This document shows, piece after piece, positions 16,165 through 18,616 of a stretch of 18,616 nucleotides of DNA. Both the position numbers and the translations under genes were made by a program. Under the pieces are notes generated by a model that saw only the letters and a program-made list of their open reading frames with translations, did not search any database and had not been told where the DNA came from. This DNA is from Thalassiosira profunda (Eukaryota > Bacillariophyta > Thalassiosirophyceae > Thalassiosirales > Thalassiosiraceae), in contig JALLAP010000138.1 of the NCBI GenBank assembly GCA_036939355.1, positions 1 to 18,616 on the forward strand, written 5' to 3'. The number at the start of each line of letters is the position of its first letter. Position 1 is the first letter of the stretch.

Positions 16165-18616
16165 ATGGCGTCGGCTGCAGAGGAGGAGGCCAACAACCCC
16201 GCGTCTGGGGGCGGTGGACCACGTCCAGAAATATCCGCGCCAATGAATGGAGGCAAGGAGGATCCGCCTCCCAACCCCTTTGCAGAAGAGCCGGACAAAG
16301 CGGAGATGGCGCCGGAGGAGACTGCTGTCGGGGAGGGTGGAGATGGGGGGAAGAATGCGGCGGATGAAAATGAGGACATATCATGTGCACAAAACAATTT
16401 GCAGGCAGAGGGCAGCGCTCCGGATGGCAATATTGCCCCCGGGGAATTGATGGAAAAATCTGAGCCCGACAGTGAAGGCGGGGGCGAGAAGGCTGAGCTG
16501 ACGGTCATTGATGGCCCCTCGAGGGGGGGAACGCCCGATGAGGCCAGCACAGGAGGGGGGACGTCACAAAAAACGCCCACCGTCACGGACAGTCGGACGC
16601 ACACCCCCAACAGCTCCATGGGCTCGTCTCTGGGAGACCTGGTCGGGGAGTCGTCAGTCATTCTGGAAAATGGGATCGCGGGGCACGACGCCAGTCCGTC
16701 GGGGAGCGTGATGGACCTGGAGTCGACGGAAAAGCCGGGGCACAAGGGTCACGCACCGCACCATGCCCATACGAAATCGACGTCGGACATGCCCTCGGCG
16801 GCGGCGGCGGCGGGGGAGAAGCCCCCCACGGGCTTGAAGCACTCGGCCACGTCCCCTCCCGAAAACCTCTCCTCGGCCGTCCGACGGGGGCGCAGCCCCC
16901 AACGCGAACGGCCGCCGCGGGAGAGGGTCAATTCCTCCCAGGACATCCTGGCCGAGATGAGCATGACCACGGACGACGACGACGACGAGAACGACGACGT
17001 CATCCCTCCCCACATTCAGNCTGGCCGAGATGAGCATGACCACGGACGACGACGACGACGAGAACGACGACGTCATCCCTCCCCACATTCAGTCGAAGAT
17101 CGTGGAAAAATCCCCGGCCGAACGGTACATTCGCTTCAAGGAGAAATTGGGCTCGGGGGCGTACAAGGACGTGTACCGCGCCTACGACACCATCGAGGGC
17201 ATCGAGGTGGCGTGGAACGTCGTCAAGCTCTCGGGGGTGCCCAAGGCGGAGCGCATACGGATCGTCAACGAGGTCCGATTGCTGGAGCGCCTCCACCATC
17301 CCAACATCATCTCCTTTCACGGATCGTGGGTCAATCGGGAGACGGAGCGGGTGATTTTCGTCACGGAGATCTTGTCGTCGGGGACGCTGAAGAGCTTCGT
17401 GCAGAAGGTGCAGCTCATTCGGTGGAAGATCTTCAAGCGGTGGGCGATCCAGATCCTGAAGGGGCTGGAGTACCTCCACTCGCAGGACCCGCCGATCATT
17501 CACAGGGATTTGAAGTGCGACAACATATTCATCAACGGGACGTCGGGAGATTTGAGGATTGGGGACTTTGGGTTGAGCACGGCGATCAGCAAGAAGAATC
17601 AGGTGGGTGATGTGCTTGCTCGATCTGACATCGCCTTGGGGGATTTATGTTTGCTGATTTCCCTATCTTATCATCCTTTGTTTTTGTGCGTGTGTTACCC
17701 TCCAGCCTCTGAGCGTGTTGGGCACGCCCGAATTCATGGCGCCCGAGCTGTACGACGAAAGTTACAACGAGAAGGTGGACATTTACGCCTTTGGGATGCT
17801 CCTCCTCGAAATCATAACGCGGGACGTGCCCTACCACGAGTGCACGAATCCAGCCCAGATTTACAAGAAGGTGACGCAGGGGATTCCCCCTCCGAGCCTG
17901 CGCCGGGTCAAGAGCCAGGGCGCGCGGGACTTCATCTTGCTGTGTTTGGGCATTGGGGAGGATGCGAACGAGCGGCCGTCGGCGAGCGATTTGCTGAAGC
18001 ACCCGTTTTTGACGAAGAAGGCTGACGACGAGGCCACCATCGAGGTGGAGCCTGCAGTGGAGGACATGGTGATTGAAGAGGCGCAGAACAGCATGACGTT
18101 TTCGGACACTGGCTCGGAGAGGTCGTCAAGTGGGGGGAAGGCGGGACAGTCAAGCTCAAAGTTCGCGTCTTCCATCGATGGCCACGAAATCCCCAGCCGG
18201 GGAAAGGGCTCTGCGAGTCCTTCGGAGCAGCAGGGGAAGCTCCAGAGGAGCGACAAGAGTGCGATGCTTTCGAAGAGCAGCAAATCGTTGGAGTCTAAGG
18301 ATGCATCTGCTGGCACAAAGGGTGCTGAAGAAGATGCTGGGGATGACCACTTTGGGGAAATGCCAGAGAACGAGGCCAACATGAAAAAGATCACTGTGAT
18401 GATGGGAAGGGGCACAGCATTGGATGACGACGACCCTCCCACCCAGGAAACCGAGGCGATGAGATTGTCTTCAACTCCACCTCCGACCACAATCAAGGCC
18501 TCCTTGCCGAGGACTACCAGCGAGGCCGAGACCAGCAGCCTGGGCAGCTCTTCCCATTACAAGGTGTCGGCGATTCAGGAGGAAGTCGTCGTCGAGGGAG
18601 GGACGAAGCCGTATCC
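16165..18616 (+). CDS. WNK-type (with-no-lysine) Ser/Thr protein kinase, 3' end outside window
   Basis: Exons are 16165-17602 and 17706-18616+ (103-nt intron, donor GTGGGT). The N-terminus (~265 residues) is disordered. The kinase starts near 17120: [10 protein letters not shown] loop with Lys at 17165-17167, VAWN with Asn at 17216-17218 replacing the usual VAIK Lys (17 residues apart, as in WNKs), HRDLKCDN (Asp codon 17507-17509), DFG (17564-17572) and, after the intron, GTPEFMAPE. The order and VAWN are diagnostic of WNK kinases, which control ion transport and osmotic responses in animals and have varied roles in plants. WNKs usually have DLG; here it is DFG. A long Ser/Asp-rich tail continues off the edge. 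The frame breaks at an N (17020) because of a 72-bp duplicated overlap; dropping one copy plus the N (73 bases) restores one frame. The in-frame GTG at 16156 is not taken as start. Confidence 0.9.
16948..17092. repeat. Exact 72-bp duplication around a single N (probable false assembly join)
   Basis: Bases 16948-17019 and 17021-17092 are identical and separated by one N at 17020. The upstream copy continues the WNK N-terminal frame and the downstream copy continues the kinase frame. Deleting 73 bases makes the two frames one, which is what is expected if two overlapping contig ends were joined without merging. Confidence 0.92.

Noticed and set aside
16948..17092. True tandem duplication in the WNK gene
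   Set aside because: The copies are identical, separated by one N, and break the frame. A failed contig merge explains all three.
1..18616. tRNA, rRNA, CRISPR array, transposon or viral genes
   Set aside because: Reading through the intergenic regions I saw no tRNA-like B box, no regularly spaced repeats, and no transposase, integrase or reverse-transcriptase motifs.

Overview
The window looks like nuclear DNA of a stramenopile alga, most likely a centric diatom (a Thalassiosira-type genome is my guess, not shown by the sequence). The evidence is GC-rich coding sequence, short introns of 71-103 nt almost all starting GTGAGT, and diatom-style plastid presequences (signal peptide followed by a SAFAP or SAFVA motif). 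Genes lie on both strands. I find no rRNA, tRNA, CRISPR array, operon or transposon.

Layout from left to right. (1) 1-398 +, the C-terminal end of a MATE-type transporter, cut by the window edge. (2) 399-1289, intergenic. (3) 1290-6586 +, three exons encoding about 1713 aa: a very long disordered N-terminal half, an uncharacterised small domain, an F-box and an atypical kinase domain. (4) 6826-9634 -, four exons: a plastid-targeted leucine-carboxymethyltransferase-like (LCMT-like) domain fused to a PaO/CAO-like Rieske oxygenase, with two apparent frame breaks of opposite sign. (5) 9635-10088, the upstream region of that gene, with a TATA box, a tandem 24-mer and a CRE-like palindrome. (6) 10089-11105 -, a YbeY-type endoribonuclease with an acidic insert. 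(7) 11106-11430, a divergent promoter containing a perfect inverted repeat. (8) 11431-12405 +, a probable plastid protein of unknown function. (9) 12962-15515 +, two exons encoding a secretory-pathway protein with a methyltransferase-like domain followed by a 2-oxoglutarate/Fe(II) dioxygenase-like domain. (10) 16165-18616 +, a WNK (with-no-lysine) kinase cut by the right edge and interrupted by an assembly artefact: an exact 72-bp duplication around a single N.

Four things stand out. First, the plastid methyltransferase-Rieske oxygenase fusion. Second, the unrelated methyltransferase-dioxygenase fusion about 3 kb away. Third, two different kinases in one window both have the no-lysine arrangement: a lysine in the glycine loop exactly 17 residues before the substituted VAIK lysine. 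Fourth, the compact divergent promoter. The genes do not form an obvious single pathway. The shared themes are organelle or secretory targeting in the middle genes (items 4, 8 and 9; possibly 6) and signalling kinases at the flanks.
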